NCBI RefSeq assembly: GCF_900188485.1
Contig: NZ_FZPH01000027.1
Coordinates: forward strand, 1-64,000
Length of the DNA: 64,000 nt
Direction: 5' to 3'
DNA from: Asanoa hainanensis
GTDB taxonomy: Bacteria; Actinomycetota; Actinomycetes; Mycobacteriales; Micromonosporaceae
In this document: piece after piece, positions 45,557-55,084 of the stretch
Layout of the letters: each line of letters begins with the position of its first letter
Position numbering within the stretch: position 1 is the stretch's first letter
Program-made: the position numbers and the translations under genes
The notes under the pieces: model-generated
Seen by the model: the letters and a program-made list of their open reading frames with translations, nothing else
The model's database searches: none
Told to the model about the DNA's origin: nothing

Positions 45557-46654
45557 TCAGAACCGACGGCGTACGGTGCGGCCAAGCGCCCGGAAGGCGT
45601 CCTGGATGCCGCCGGGGGCGACCAGCATCACGATGATCAACGTGAGGCCGAAGATCGCCAGCGGGAGATTGCCTTCCAACTTGTTCGCCAGCCCGGGGCT
45701 CAGCTCGAGTCCGCGGGTGACCTGGGTGGTGAGATAGGGCAGCAGGACCAGCAGCAGCGCACCCCAGGCGGCCCCGAACAGGCTGCCCAGGCCGCCGAGC
45801 ACGATGGCCAGCAACAGGTTGAGCGACAGCGTCAGGCCGAAGACGCTGGGCGACACGCTCTGCGAGATGACCGCAAGCACCCCGCCGCCGAGCCCCGCGC
45901 AGCCCGCGCTCACCACGAACGCGAGCACCTGGGTGCGGGCGACGTGGATGCCGGCCAGCTTCGCCGCGACCTCGTCGTCGCGGACCGCCTTGAACGCCCG
46001 GCCGTACCGGCTGTGCACCAGGTTCGCGACGATCAGCAGGGACAGCATGGCCGCGCCGATCGCGATCCAGGCCTGCCACCGCTCCGGCGGGAAGTACGGG
46101 CCGAGGGCGGCGGGCGCCGGGTCCACGTACACGGACAAGCCCTGGTCGGCGTTGAACAGGCCGGCGAACCGGGTGGTGAACGCCGGCACGACCAGGGCGA
46201 CCGCGAGCGTCACACCGGCCAGGTACGGGCCGCGGAGCCGGGCGGCGCACACGCCGATCAGTGCACCGGCCAGCGCCGCGACCAGCACGCCGAGGGCGAG
46301 CGAGACCGGCAGCGCCCAGGCGCCGAGCACGCCACGGTCGCTGAACTCGTTCTGGGCCAACGCCACCGTGTACGCGCCACAGGCCATCAGCGCGCCGTGC
46401 CCCAGCGACAACTGTCCATTGAGCCCGGTGAGCATCGTCAAACCCGCCGTCACGCACAGGTAGGCGGCGACGGTGGCGAGCTGGTAGTTGCGGAACGGGT
46501 CGATGCCGTAGCTGACGAAGTAGACCGCCACGGCGCCGACCGCGACCCAGAGCAGGTGGCGCAGCAGCGTCGAGCCACGGCGGGGACCCGTCGGGCGGGG
46601 AGTCACGAACCGGCTGATCGGCGACCGGGCCGGCCGCACCTTGGTCGTGCTCAT
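45557..46654 (-). CDS. livM: Branched-chain amino acid ABC permease, LivM type
   Basis: A 365-residue permease with about nine hydrophobic helices. The LivM signature GLNGQLSLGHGALMACGAYT lies around residue 80, and the coupling loop near ELSAKLAGIH-like residues (VAAKLAGIHVARTQVLAFVVS) is present. It forms a heterodimer with LivH. Its ATG at 46654 overlaps the TGA of livH (ATGA), indicating coupling. Confidence 0.92.
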   Translation of the reverse strand: MSTTKVRPARSPISRFVTPRPTGPRRGSTLLRHLLWVAVGAVAVYFVSYGIDPFRNYQLATVAAYLCVTAGLTMLTGLNGQLSLGHGALMACGAYTVALAQNEFSDRGVLGAWALPVSLALGVLVAALAGALIGVCAARLRGPYLAGVTLAVALVVPAFTTRFAGLFNADQGLSVYVDPAPAALGPYFPPERWQAWIAIGAAMLSLLIVANLVHSRYGRAFKAVRDDEVAAKLAGIHVARTQVLAFVVSAGCAGLGGGVLAVISQSVSPSVFGLTLSLNLLLAIVLGGLGSLFGAAWGALLLVLLPYLTTQVTRGLELSPGLANKLEGNLPLAIFGLTLIIVMLVAPGGIQDAFRALGRTVRRRF

Positions 46655-47529
46655 ACCGTCCTCGCCCGTACACCGGAGAAGATCCCGCCCGGCCGCAGCA
46701 GCAGCACCGCGAGCAGCACGGCGAGCACCGCGACGGGGGTCAACGCCGCACCCAGATAACCGCTGACGTACGACAGGATCAGCCCGACGATGATGCCGCC
46801 GACCACCGCGCCGACCGGGCTGTCGAGGCCGCCCACGATCGCCGCGGCGAACGAGGAGGCGAACACGATGTCCATCGCATGTGGATGGAGGCCGAGCTCG
46901 GTCGGCAGGATCAGCACGCCCGCCACGGCCCCGACGACCGCGGCGAGCGCCCAGCCGAGCGTGAGCATCCGGCCCACGTTGACGCCGAGCAGCCGGGACA
47001 CCTCGGGCGCGAACGCCGCCGCCCGCATCCGCAGGCCGACGGCGGTGCGGGTGAACAGCAGCGCGAGCAGCACCACGATCGTGGCCACTGTGCCCCAGAT
47101 GAACAGGTCGTACCGGCTCATCAGGGGCACCCCGCCGACCTCGATGGCCGAGGTGTCGAACGGCTGGTTCGCCGCGCGGAACTCGCCGCCGAAGATGATG
47201 CCGACGACGGCGGTCAGCAGCAGCACCAGGCCGAGCGCGACGATGACGTCGTTGAGCGGGTTGGCATGCCCGACGAACCGCATCAGGCCGCGTTCCACCA
47301 GGGCCCCGAGCAACAGACCACCGACCAGGGCGACGAGAAACCCGACGAGGTACGAGCCGACGGCGTCGGAGACCATATACGCGGCGTACGCGGTGACGAC
47401 CGCCATCGCACCCTGCGCGAAGTTGACCACCCGCGCCGCCCGCCAGATCAGCACCAACGCGAGCGCGAAGGCGGCGTAGACGGCTCCCCGCGACAGCCCG
47501 TCGAAGGTGAGGAAGATAAAGCGTTCCAA
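46651..47529 (-). CDS. livH: Branched-chain amino acid ABC permease, LivH type
   Basis: A 292-residue permease with eight helices. GLSRGAVYAAFALALVLIWRAARVVNFAQGAMA is the LivH N-terminal signature, followed by helix 4-5 regions and the coupling sequence SRLLGVNVGRMLTLGWALAA. The start is an uncommon TTG at 47529, supported by an AGGAAG site seven bases upstream. It follows livF by 34 bp and overlaps livM. Confidence 0.92.
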   Translation of the reverse strand: MERFIFLTFDGLSRGAVYAAFALALVLIWRAARVVNFAQGAMAVVTAYAAYMVSDAVGSYLVGFLVALVGGLLLGALVERGLMRFVGHANPLNDVIVALGLVLLLTAVVGIIFGGEFRAANQPFDTSAIEVGGVPLMSRYDLFIWGTVATIVVLLALLFTRTAVGLRMRAAAFAPEVSRLLGVNVGRMLTLGWALAAVVGAVAGVLILPTELGLHPHAMDIVFASSFAAAIVGGLDSPVGAVVGGIIVGLILSYVSGYLGAALTPVAVLAVLLAVLLLRPGGIFSGVRARTV

Positions 47530-47563
47530 ACCGCGCTTCCTTTCAAGCTGTAGCTGGTGCCGG

Positions 47564-48280
47564 TCAGAAGCCGAGGTAGGCGTGCCGAAGCCCGTCGTCG
47601 GCGAGCAGTTCGTCCGCGCCGGCGGACATCACGATCCGGCCGAGCGACATCACGACGCCACGGTCCGCTATGGACAGTGCGCCCCGGACGTTCTGCTCCA
47701 CCAGCAGCACGGTGAGCCCGGTGTCGTCGCGCAGGCGCTTGAGCAACGCCATGATCTGCGCGGTCACCTTCGGCGCCAGGCCGAGCGACGGCTCGTCGAG
47801 CAGCAGCAGGGTCGGCCGGGCGACCAGGGCCCGCCCGAGCGCGAGCATCTGCCGTTCGCCGCCGGAGAGCTGGTGTCCCAGGTGCGCTCGGCGGCGGGCC
47901 AACGGCTCGAACAGCTCGTACACCTCGGCGGTGGCCTTCTTGGCGTCGGCCTTGTCCTTGCGCCAGAGCCCGCCGAGCCGGAGGTTCTCGTCGACGGTGA
48001 GCTCGGCGACCACGCCCCGGCCCTCGGGCACGTGGGCGATCCCGCGGCGCACGAGCTGTTCGACCTTGACGGCCCGCAGGTCGGCACCCGAGAAGAGGAT
48101 CCGCCCGCCCGTCGGCCGGACCAGGCCGGTGATCGTCCGCAGCAGGGTGGTCTTGCCCGCGCCGTTGGCGCCCAGGACCGCGGTGATCGTGCCGGCCGCG
48201 ACGGTCAGGTTGACGTCCTGGAGCACGGGCACCACACCGTAGCCGGCGTTGAGGTTGTCCACTTCGAGGACCGCGGTCAT
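47564..48280 (-). CDS. livF: Branched-chain amino acid ABC ATP-binding protein LivF
   Basis: A 238-residue ABC ATPase: Walker A GANGAGKTTLL, signature LSGGERQMLALGRALVARP, Walker B LLLLDEPSLGLAP and the switch His region. The short C-terminus and RGIAHVPEGRGVVAELTVDENL block are typical of LivF. The ATG at 48280 overlaps the livG stop codon (ATGA). Confidence 0.94.
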   Translation of the reverse strand: MTAVLEVDNLNAGYGVVPVLQDVNLTVAAGTITAVLGANGAGKTTLLRTITGLVRPTGGRILFSGADLRAVKVEQLVRRGIAHVPEGRGVVAELTVDENLRLGGLWRKDKADAKKATAEVYELFEPLARRRAHLGHQLSGGERQMLALGRALVARPTLLLLDEPSLGLAPKVTAQIMALLKRLRDDTGLTVLLVEQNVRGALSIADRGVVMSLGRIVMSAGADELLADDGLRHAYLGF

Positions 48281-49062
48281 GATCCCACCTCCGCGCCCAG
48301 GTAGGCCTCGGCCACCGCCGGGTTGTCCCGCACCTGGGCGGGAGTGCCGGCGGCGACCACGCGGCCGAAGTCGAGGACGACGATCTGGTCGCAGACCTTC
48401 ATCACCAGGTCCATGTGGTGCTCGACGAGCATCACCGAGCAGTTCGAGCGGTTCGGCAGGTCGACGATCAGGGCCGCCAGCTCCTCGACGTCGTCGCCGC
48501 CGAGGCCGCCGGCCGGCTCGTCGAGCAGCAGCAGCCTCGGCCGGGCGACCAGCGCGCGGGCCAGGGCCACGCGCTTGCCGACCGCGTACGGGAGCGTGCC
48601 CGGCCAGGCCTGCGCGTGGTCGGCGATGCCGAGCCCGTCGAGGACGGTCATCGCCTCGTCGCGGAGCCGGCGCTCGTCGCGGTCGCTGCGCGGCAGCCCG
48701 AACAGCGCCGAGACGAGACCGGCCCGCGCGGTGTGGGTGGCGCCGGCCATCACGTTCTCCAGCACGGTGAGGCCGCGGAACAGCCCGACGCCCTGGAGCG
48801 TGCGGGCGATGCCCTTGCCGGCCAACTGGTGGGGCCGTGGCCGCAGCGGTCTCTGTTCGAAGAGCACGTCGCCGGTGTTCGGCTCGACGAACCCGCAGAC
48901 CACGTTGAACAGGGTCGTCTTGCCGGCGCCGTTGGGCCCGATCACGCCCACGACGGTGCCGGTGGCGGCCGTCATCGACACGTCCTCCAACGCGACGAGA
49001 CCACCGAAGCTGACGCCGATCCCCCGGAGCTCGAGGACGGTGCCGGTGTGTTGCGGCGTCAT
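48277..49062 (-). CDS. livG: Branched-chain amino acid ABC ATP-binding protein LivG
   Basis: A 261-residue ABC ATPase with Walker A GPNGAGKTTLFNVV, a relaxed signature PYAVGKRVALARALVARP, Walker B LLLLDEPAGGLGGD and a C-terminal tail resembling LivG. The ATG at 49062 is preferred over a GTG two codons upstream because GAGGTG lies at the correct distance. It is the first gene of livGFHMK, whose promoter is in the gap before 49120. Confidence 0.93.
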   Translation of the reverse strand: MTPQHTGTVLELRGIGVSFGGLVALEDVSMTAATGTVVGVIGPNGAGKTTLFNVVCGFVEPNTGDVLFEQRPLRPRPHQLAGKGIARTLQGVGLFRGLTVLENVMAGATHTARAGLVSALFGLPRSDRDERRLRDEAMTVLDGLGIADHAQAWPGTLPYAVGKRVALARALVARPRLLLLDEPAGGLGGDDVEELAALIVDLPNRSNCSVMLVEHHMDLVMKVCDQIVVLDFGRVVAAGTPAQVRDNPAVAEAYLGAEVGS

Positions 49063-49104
49063 ATTCACCTCAGGACGGAGATCAACGACTGCCGATCAGG
49101 TATT

Positions 49105-49119
49105 TACACTGGGAGTGTA
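49105..49119. promoter_or_regulatory. Palindrome in the liv operon promoter region
   Basis: TACACT-GGG-AGTGTA is perfectly symmetric and lies 43 bp upstream of livG. Its AT-richness and position suggest an operator for a TetR- or GntR-type regulator, or overlap with the -10/-35 region. No regulator gene is adjacent. Confidence 0.55.
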
Positions 49120-49482
49120 CTTTTCTCGCCGCGTCCGTCAATGCCCTCGTTGCCAGGTCGTGATCTCCCCAGGTCAAGGCACCCGTCCACCGCCGGGTCA
49201 GCCACGAATCCCTGGTGGACGGAAGGGGCGACGATGATCCGCACGACCGCGCTGGCGGCTCTCTACCGCGAGGTGCGTGACGCTGATCCGTCCGCCTAGG
49301 ACCTGGAGTAGTCGATCCTGACCGGTCCGCGCCAGATCAGGTGCAGCGTAGGGATCTAGGAACCAGGATCTCGGAACTATTGATCCAGCCGCGCGCGCGA
49401 TGCGGCCGAGCGGCAACGGCATCCCGTCCGCCTGACGTGCGTCACGAAGAGCCGCCCGGGCACTCCCCGGCTAGACGGCTGG
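49120..49482. other. Largely empty gap upstream of the liv operon
   Basis: About 360 bp between the liv promoter and the end of the STAND gene. One small candidate gene (49234-49299) was seen, together with short GATC-containing repeats near 49310-49390. No larger gene is supported. Confidence 0.4.
49234..49299 (+). CDS. Candidate 21-residue peptide gene
   Basis: ATG at 49234 with an AAGGGG site seven bases upstream encodes MIRTTALAALYREVRDADPS and an Ala, then TAG. Codon third positions are GC-rich as in real genes, and the start context is good. However, it could equally be the head of a lost gene or chance. It is not attached to any recognised gene. Confidence 0.25.
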   Translation: MIRTTALAALYREVRDADPSA

Positions 49483-52032
49483 TCATCTCCTGCCGCTGGT
49501 GCCCGCGGGTGAGCCCGGTAGGAGGTGTCGTGCGGCCGTGAGTGCACCGTCGACGGTGAGGTCGTGGCCTGCCTCGACGAGCGACGTGAACTCGTCGGCG
49601 TCGAGGATCGCACGGACCCGCTCGGTGGCTCGGCGTTCGAGCTCCGCCACCGATGGCCAGGGAGCGAGGCCGACAGTTCGGCGGGCGGCGACGGCGGCCC
49701 CGACCAGGCGTGCCGCCAGGCGACCATCACCTTCTTGGAGGGCAGTGGCGGCAAGCTCGAACACGCACCGGACCAGCCCGTCGAGGTGGCCGATGCCGTC
49801 GTAGGCGGACACCGCGGCGGCCAGATCGGCCCGTGCCGGGTGGTCCAGCAGGCGGCCGTCGATGGCCAGGTCGTAGTGGACCTCGGCGCGCAGGTTCTCG
49901 TCGTGTAGAGCATCGGCGATCCGCAGCGCCTCGTGGTGCCGCGCCTGCCCTTCGGACGGCTGGCCGTCGACGGTCAGGAGCAGGCCGTAGTGGGACAGGA
50001 TGTAGCCGGACACGAGCGGGTCGTCGGCTCCCGCGGCGACCTCCAGCGACTCCTCGAAGGTCGCCCGGGCCTGCTCGTGGGCGCCCGGTGGCAGCACGAT
50101 CGCCCGGGCCGAGAGCGCCAGCGCGATCCGCACCGGGGTCTCGACCCGCCTGGCGGCGGGCAGCATCTCGTCGAGGAGCCGACCCGCCCGCTCGAAGGCG
50201 CCGTCGTTGAGCAACCTGCTCGCCGTCAGCCACCGCATCGCGAGGCGGTCGCGCTCCGTGGCGAGCAGGCCATCCGGCAGTCCCTCGATCTGCCGCCACA
50301 GGTCCGAGCTCTGCCGCAGGTGCCCGCGGGCCAGCATCCACACCCAGACGTCGCCGAGCGCGCGCAGGAGCGGACCGGACGGCTGGCCGGTCCGGCCGAT
50401 CCAGTCGAGCACGGCCTGGAGGTTGGCTTGTTCGCTGTCGAGCCGGCGCAGCAGCAGTTCCTGCGAGCCGAGCCTGTTGTCGGCCGCGTCGAGGACCGCC
50501 AGGACGTGCCGATGCAGGCGGGCCACGGTGTCGTCCGGCTCGTCCAGGCGGGCGGCGGCGAAGCGGCGGATCGGGTCGAGCAGCTGGAACCCGCGCCGGC
50601 CGTCCGGGCGCGGGGCCGGGCCGACCAGGCTGCTGTCCAGCAGGCGCGAGAGGCCGTGGACCACGTCGGCGGAGTCGCTGCCGCAGACCGCGACGACGTC
50701 GTCGACCGTGAACGGTGCGGCGAACACCGACAGCCGCGCCAGCAGGTCCTGTGCCGGGGGCGGCAGCAGGGCATAGCTCCAGGAGATCGTGCGGTCCAGG
50801 GTTTGCTGCCGGTCGGGCAGGTCCGCCAACGCCCCGGGCTGGCGCAGGCGCGCGTACAGGTCCGCGAGCAGCTGGTCGGGCGTGAGCACCCGCATCCAGG
50901 CCGCCGCCAGCTCGAGCGCCAGCGGCAGGCCACCCAGCCGGCGGCACAGCTCGGCCAGGGCGGACGCGTTCTCCTCGGTCAGGTCGAACCCACCCGGGCC
51001 GTCGCGGAGACGGTCGACGAGGAGCCGCATCGCGGGCGACCGGGCGAGGTCGGCGAGGTCGCCGTCAGCCGGTGGGACCTCCAGGGCGTCGACCCGGACC
51101 TCCCGTTCGCCGCGGAGTCGCAGCGCCACCCGGCTGGTGACCAGCACCCGCAGGCCCGGCGCCTGCCGCAGGAGATCGGTCACCATGGGCGCCGCCTCGA
51201 GCACCTGCTCGAAGTTGTCGAGGACCAGCAGGAGGCTCCGCCGCGACAGTGCCCGGTGCAGCGCGTCCAGCGGCCGCTCGTTGCCCTGGCCGACGACGCC
51301 GAGCGCGGCCGCTATCGCGTCGGGGACGAGCCGGGGGTCGGTCGTCCCGGACAGGTCGACGAACGAGGTGCCGTCGGACCAGCGCGACGCGGTGCGGTCC
51401 ATGGCGGCCTGGGCCAGCCTCGTCTTCCCGATGCCGCCGGCGCCGGTAAGGACGATCAGCCGGCGGTCCGCCGTGACCAGCTCGTCGACGACCCGGTCGA
51501 GCTCCTCGTCGCGCCCCACGAGGGTGGAGACGGGCGTCGACGCGACGCGGCGTTCCCGGCGCGGCTCGTCGAACCGCTCCGCCAGCAGCGTCGAAAGGTC
51601 GGTCAGGACCAGCGCCCGGAGTTCGGCGGCGTCGGCGAAACGCTTGTAGGACACCTGGCCGTCGTCCCTGATCCGCCCCAGCATCCGGGTCAGGGCCGGG
51701 TCCCGGCCGGGTGCCGGGGAGCGCACGTAGAGCAGCCGTGGCAGGTCCGCCGCGAGGTTCAGCTCGTCCTCGAGGCCGGAGACGGCCATGCCCGGGCCGA
51801 CCCAGCCGTAGCTGTCCGCGTAGACGCCGACGAAGATGTCCGACCGGGCCAGGTAGGCCCGGTACACCTCCTGTGCCGGGTGCGGCCGCGCCCCGGACTC
51901 GAACATGACCGGCGCCAGCATCAGCTGCTCGATCGCGGACCGGGCGGCGGCGCGCTCGGGCGCCAGTTCCGCGAGGGTGGACGAGACGAACACCCGCAAC
52001 CGGTGGTCCGGCGTCCTGATCCGGCTTTCCAC
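49483..52032 (-). CDS. DUF4062-STAND (NB-ARC) ATPase with TPR repeats
   Basis: An 849-residue protein. Residues about 12-100 form a DUF4062 domain (RVFVSSTLAELAPER, ARSDIFVGVYADSYGW), a TIR/SLOG-like module of signalling ATPases. Then come STLVGRDEELD, Walker A GAGGIGKT (197-204), Walker B LLLVLDNFEQV, the NB-ARC motifs LRVLVTSR and GLPLALELAAAW, and C-terminal helical repeats. No HTH is visible. The GTG start at 52032 shares a base with the TAG of the upstream molybdoenzyme gene (TAGTG). Such proteins can be transcriptional regulators or ligand-activated effectors; the coupling to a metabolic operon is odd. Confidence 0.85.
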   Translation of the reverse strand: MESRIRTPDHRLRVFVSSTLAELAPERAAARSAIEQLMLAPVMFESGARPHPAQEVYRAYLARSDIFVGVYADSYGWVGPGMAVSGLEDELNLAADLPRLLYVRSPAPGRDPALTRMLGRIRDDGQVSYKRFADAAELRALVLTDLSTLLAERFDEPRRERRVASTPVSTLVGRDEELDRVVDELVTADRRLIVLTGAGGIGKTRLAQAAMDRTASRWSDGTSFVDLSGTTDPRLVPDAIAAALGVVGQGNERPLDALHRALSRRSLLLVLDNFEQVLEAAPMVTDLLRQAPGLRVLVTSRVALRLRGEREVRVDALEVPPADGDLADLARSPAMRLLVDRLRDGPGGFDLTEENASALAELCRRLGGLPLALELAAAWMRVLTPDQLLADLYARLRQPGALADLPDRQQTLDRTISWSYALLPPPAQDLLARLSVFAAPFTVDDVVAVCGSDSADVVHGLSRLLDSSLVGPAPRPDGRRGFQLLDPIRRFAAARLDEPDDTVARLHRHVLAVLDAADNRLGSQELLLRRLDSEQANLQAVLDWIGRTGQPSGPLLRALGDVWVWMLARGHLRQSSDLWRQIEGLPDGLLATERDRLAMRWLTASRLLNDGAFERAGRLLDEMLPAARRVETPVRIALALSARAIVLPPGAHEQARATFEESLEVAAGADDPLVSGYILSHYGLLLTVDGQPSEGQARHHEALRIADALHDENLRAEVHYDLAIDGRLLDHPARADLAAAVSAYDGIGHLDGLVRCVFELAATALQEGDGRLAARLVGAAVAARRTVGLAPWPSVAELERRATERVRAILDADEFTSLVEAGHDLTVDGALTAARHLLPGSPAGTSGRR

Positions 52033-54104
52033 TAGCGGGCCCGGACCCGTTCGACGGTGATCGGCAGGTCGCGGACGCGTACGCCGGTCGCGTGGAAGAC
52101 GGCGTTGGCCACCGCGGCCGCCGATCCGACGATGCCGAGCTCGCCGATTCCCTTGCCGCCCACGAGGGTCACGTCGTCGTCGGTGTGTTCCAGCGAGTGC
52201 GCCTCCAGGCCGCGGATGTCGGCGTTCGTGGCGATGTGGTACTGCGCCAGGTCGTGGTTCACGAACAGGCCCAGCCGCGGGTCGACGATCGTCTGCTCGC
52301 ACAGGGCTATCGACAGGCCCATCACCATGCCGCCGAGCAGTTGCGAGTGGGTCGTGCGGGCGTTGAGGGCGTGGCCGTGCGCGAACACGCCGAGCAGCCG
52401 GTCCACCCGCACCTGGCCGGTGTCCGCGTCAACCCGGACCGCGCAGAAGTGCGCACCGTAGGAGTGCCGGGCGTGGTCCGGAGGTAGTTGGTCCGCCGCC
52501 GTGTCCGCGGTCACCTCGAGGCCGTCCACCGGCACCGCGCCGCCATGCTCGGCCAGCCGCCGGCCCAGCTCAAAACACGCCTTGCGCACCGCGCCACCCC
52601 AGGACGCGGTTCCGGCCGAACCGCCGGCCAGCGAGGACTGACCAAAGGCCGACCGTCCGATGTGCACAGAAACCCGAGACGGGGGTACGCCGAGCGCATC
52701 GGCCACCGCCTGCCACAGCGCGGTGCGGGCGCCGGTGCCGATGTCGACCGCCGCGACCGAGACGTCGAACGTGCCGTCCGGTGACGCCCGCGCCGTCGCC
52801 GTGCCGCCCTGCTGGTAGACCGGATACACCGCCGACGCCAACCCCGTGCCGAACAGCCAACGGCCCCGCCGGCGCACCGCCGGTGTCGGGTCGCGCGACG
52901 CCCAGCCGAACTTGTCGGCACCGGCCCGCAGGCAGTCGACCAGGTGCCGCCCGCCAAACGGCAGCCCGGTCGCCGGCTCGGTCGGCGGCTCGTTGCGCAG
53001 CCGCAGCGCGAGCGGGTCCATGCCCAGGGCGTACGCGAGCTCGTCCATCGCCGACTCCAGCGCGAACATCCCCGGTGTCTTGCCCGGTGCCCGCATCACC
53101 CGCGGCGTCGGCAGGTTCAGCCGGGCCAGCCGGTGCCGGATCCGCAGGTTGTCGCTCGCGTACATCGTGCGGGTCGCCGATCCGGTCTGTTCGACGAACT
53201 CGTGGATGACCGAGCTGTACTGCAGCGCGTCGTGGTCGATCGCCGTCAGGGTGCCGTCGCGGCGGGCTCCGAGGCGGATCCGGCTGCGGGTCGCGGTGCG
53301 GGCCGGTGCCATCGTGTACATCTGCTGCCGGGTCAGCATCAGCTTGCAGGGCCGGCCGGTGACGCGGGCGGCGACCGTGGCCACCACCGCGCCCGCCGTG
53401 GGCCAGACCTTGCTGCCGAACCCACCGCCGACGTGCTCGGTGACCACGTCGACCTGGTCAGCGGGGATGCCCCACAACATGCCGTAACCGGTCGCCGCCG
53501 CCCACGGACCCTGGTTGGAGTCGTGGACCAGCAGCCGTTCGCCGTCCCAGCGCGCGATGATCGCGACGGTCTCCATCGGGTTGTTGTGCTCGGGCGGCGT
53601 CGTGTAGATGTGGTCGACCGCCACGTCGGCGGCGGCCAGCGCGGCGTCGACGTCACCCTTGACCGACGTACCCGGGAAGCCGGCATTGGTGGTCTCGGGC
53701 TGTTCGAGGTCTGGGTCGTCGGGGTCGAGCACGGCCTTGTGCGGGTGCTCGACGTAACGCACCAGCAGCTGCTCGGCGCCTTCGCGGGCCGCCTCGAGCG
53801 TGGTGGCGACCACGGCGGCGACGACCTGACCGCGGTACGCGACGGTCGGCGACTGCAGCACGAGCTCGTCGGCGGTGACGGCCGGCCGCAGCCGGGGCGC
53901 GTTGGTGTGGTCGACGACCGCGACCACCTCCGGGTCGGCGAGCGCGGCGGTGGCGTCGACCTCGGTGACGGTGCCGCTGGCCACCGTCGCGCCGACCGGC
54001 CAGACATACAGACAATCCTCGATCGGATACTCGTACGCGTAGCGGGCCGCGCCCGTGACCTTGTCGCGGCCCTCCAGCCGGGGCAGCCCGCTGCCGGCGC
54101 TCAT
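52032..54104 (-). CDS. Molybdopterin-binding subunit of xanthine dehydrogenase-family oxidase
   Basis: A 690-residue large subunit. AYEYPIEDCLYVWPVGA near the start, HVGGGFGSKVWPTAGA, RAPGKTPGMFALESAMDELA and the Mo-site region GKGIGELGIVGSAAAVANAVFHATG (with the Glu corresponding to the catalytic base) are present. It most resembles the YagR/periplasmic-aldehyde-oxidase branch. With the FAD and 2Fe-2S subunits it forms a three-part hydroxylase, oxidising aldehydes or N-heterocycles. ATG at 54104 overlaps the FAD subunit stop (ATGA). Confidence 0.9.
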   Translation of the reverse strand: MSAGSGLPRLEGRDKVTGAARYAYEYPIEDCLYVWPVGATVASGTVTEVDATAALADPEVVAVVDHTNAPRLRPAVTADELVLQSPTVAYRGQVVAAVVATTLEAAREGAEQLLVRYVEHPHKAVLDPDDPDLEQPETTNAGFPGTSVKGDVDAALAAADVAVDHIYTTPPEHNNPMETVAIIARWDGERLLVHDSNQGPWAAATGYGMLWGIPADQVDVVTEHVGGGFGSKVWPTAGAVVATVAARVTGRPCKLMLTRQQMYTMAPARTATRSRIRLGARRDGTLTAIDHDALQYSSVIHEFVEQTGSATRTMYASDNLRIRHRLARLNLPTPRVMRAPGKTPGMFALESAMDELAYALGMDPLALRLRNEPPTEPATGLPFGGRHLVDCLRAGADKFGWASRDPTPAVRRRGRWLFGTGLASAVYPVYQQGGTATARASPDGTFDVSVAAVDIGTGARTALWQAVADALGVPPSRVSVHIGRSAFGQSSLAGGSAGTASWGGAVRKACFELGRRLAEHGGAVPVDGLEVTADTAADQLPPDHARHSYGAHFCAVRVDADTGQVRVDRLLGVFAHGHALNARTTHSQLLGGMVMGLSIALCEQTIVDPRLGLFVNHDLAQYHIATNADIRGLEAHSLEHTDDDVTLVGGKGIGELGIVGSAAAVANAVFHATGVRVRDLPITVERVRAR

Positions 54105-55084
54105 CGGCCGGCTCCGACGGGCCGCAGGTCCCGGAACACCGCCGCGACCAGGTCCACCGCGAGCTCGATCTTGAACGCGTTGTCCGGCAGCGGCCGGGCG
54201 TCGGCGAACGCCGCACGGGTCGCCGCCCTGACCTCGTCGTCGGTGGGGTCGGTGCCGGCCAACAACCGCTCGGTGGCCGTCAGGCGCCACGGTTTCGGGG
54301 CGACACCACCGAGGGCGAGCCGAACCTCGTCGGCGGTCAGCACGGCGGCGACGGAGACCGTCGCGAAGGCGAACGACCAGCGGTCACGGACCTTGCGGTA
54401 CGTCGCGACCGCGCCGTCCGGCGGCGGCGGGAGTTGGACGCCGGTGATCAGGTCGCCGGGTTCGAGCACGGTCTCGATCCACGGGGTGTCGCCGGGCAGC
54501 CGGTACAGGTCGCCGATCGGCACCAGCACCTCGGTGCCGTCACGGCGGCGCACCTCCACCACCGCGTCGTACGCGGCCAGCGCGACCGCGAGGTCCGACG
54601 GATGGGTGGCCACGCAGTGGTCCGAGGTGCCGATCACGCCGAGGTCGCGGTGCGCGCCCGGGATCGCCGAGCAGCCACTGCCCGGGTCGCGCTTGTTGCA
54701 CGGCACGGTGGTGTTCTGGAAGTACGGGCAGCGGGTGCGCTGCAACAGGTTGCCGGCGAGCGTGGCCTGGCCGCGGATCTGCGCGGAGGCGCCGGACAGC
54801 AGCGCCCTGATCAGCGCCGGGTAGCGGCGGCGCAGGACGTCGTCCCGCCCGACCCGGCCACCGCGGGCCGCACCGCCGATCAGCACCCCGCCGTCGGGGA
54901 GGTGCTCGATCCGGTCGTACGGCAGGCGACTGACGTCGACGACCAGGCCCGGTCGGAGCACACCGAGCTTCATCAGGTCGACCAGGTTCGTACCGCCGCC
55001 CAGGTAGACCGCGTCCGGCTCGCCGGCGACCAGGGTGGCCGCGTCGGCGGGGTCGCTGGCACGCGCGTACCGGAAGGCCCTCAT
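54101..55084 (-). CDS. FAD-binding medium subunit of the molybdenum hydroxylase (YagS type)
   Basis: A 327-residue FAD_binding_5/CO_deh_flav_C protein. YLGGGTNLVDLMKLGV binds FAD pyrophosphate. An insert with RCPYFQNTTVPCNKRDPGSG and a following Cys (GCSA) matches the extra 4Fe-4S cluster loop of YagS, supporting the YagTSR class. It transfers electrons between the Mo subunit and the 2Fe-2S subunit. ATGA overlaps exist at both ends. Confidence 0.9.
   Translation of the reverse strand: MRAFRYARASDPADAATLVAGEPDAVYLGGGTNLVDLMKLGVLRPGLVVDVSRLPYDRIEHLPDGGVLIGGAARGGRVGRDDVLRRRYPALIRALLSGASAQIRGQATLAGNLLQRTRCPYFQNTTVPCNKRDPGSGCSAIPGAHRDLGVIGTSDHCVATHPSDLAVALAAYDAVVEVRRRDGTEVLVPIGDLYRLPGDTPWIETVLEPGDLITGVQLPPPPDGAVATYRKVRDRWSFAFATVSVAAVLTADEVRLALGGVAPKPWRLTATERLLAGTDPTDDEVRAATRAAFADARPLPDNAFKIELAVDLVAAVFRDLRPVGAGR

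Noticed and set aside
49483-52032. Established Avs-type antiviral STAND system
   Set aside because: Length, DUF4062 N-terminus and lack of a nuclease or other known effector do not match described Avs proteins; kept only as a candidate signalling ATPase.
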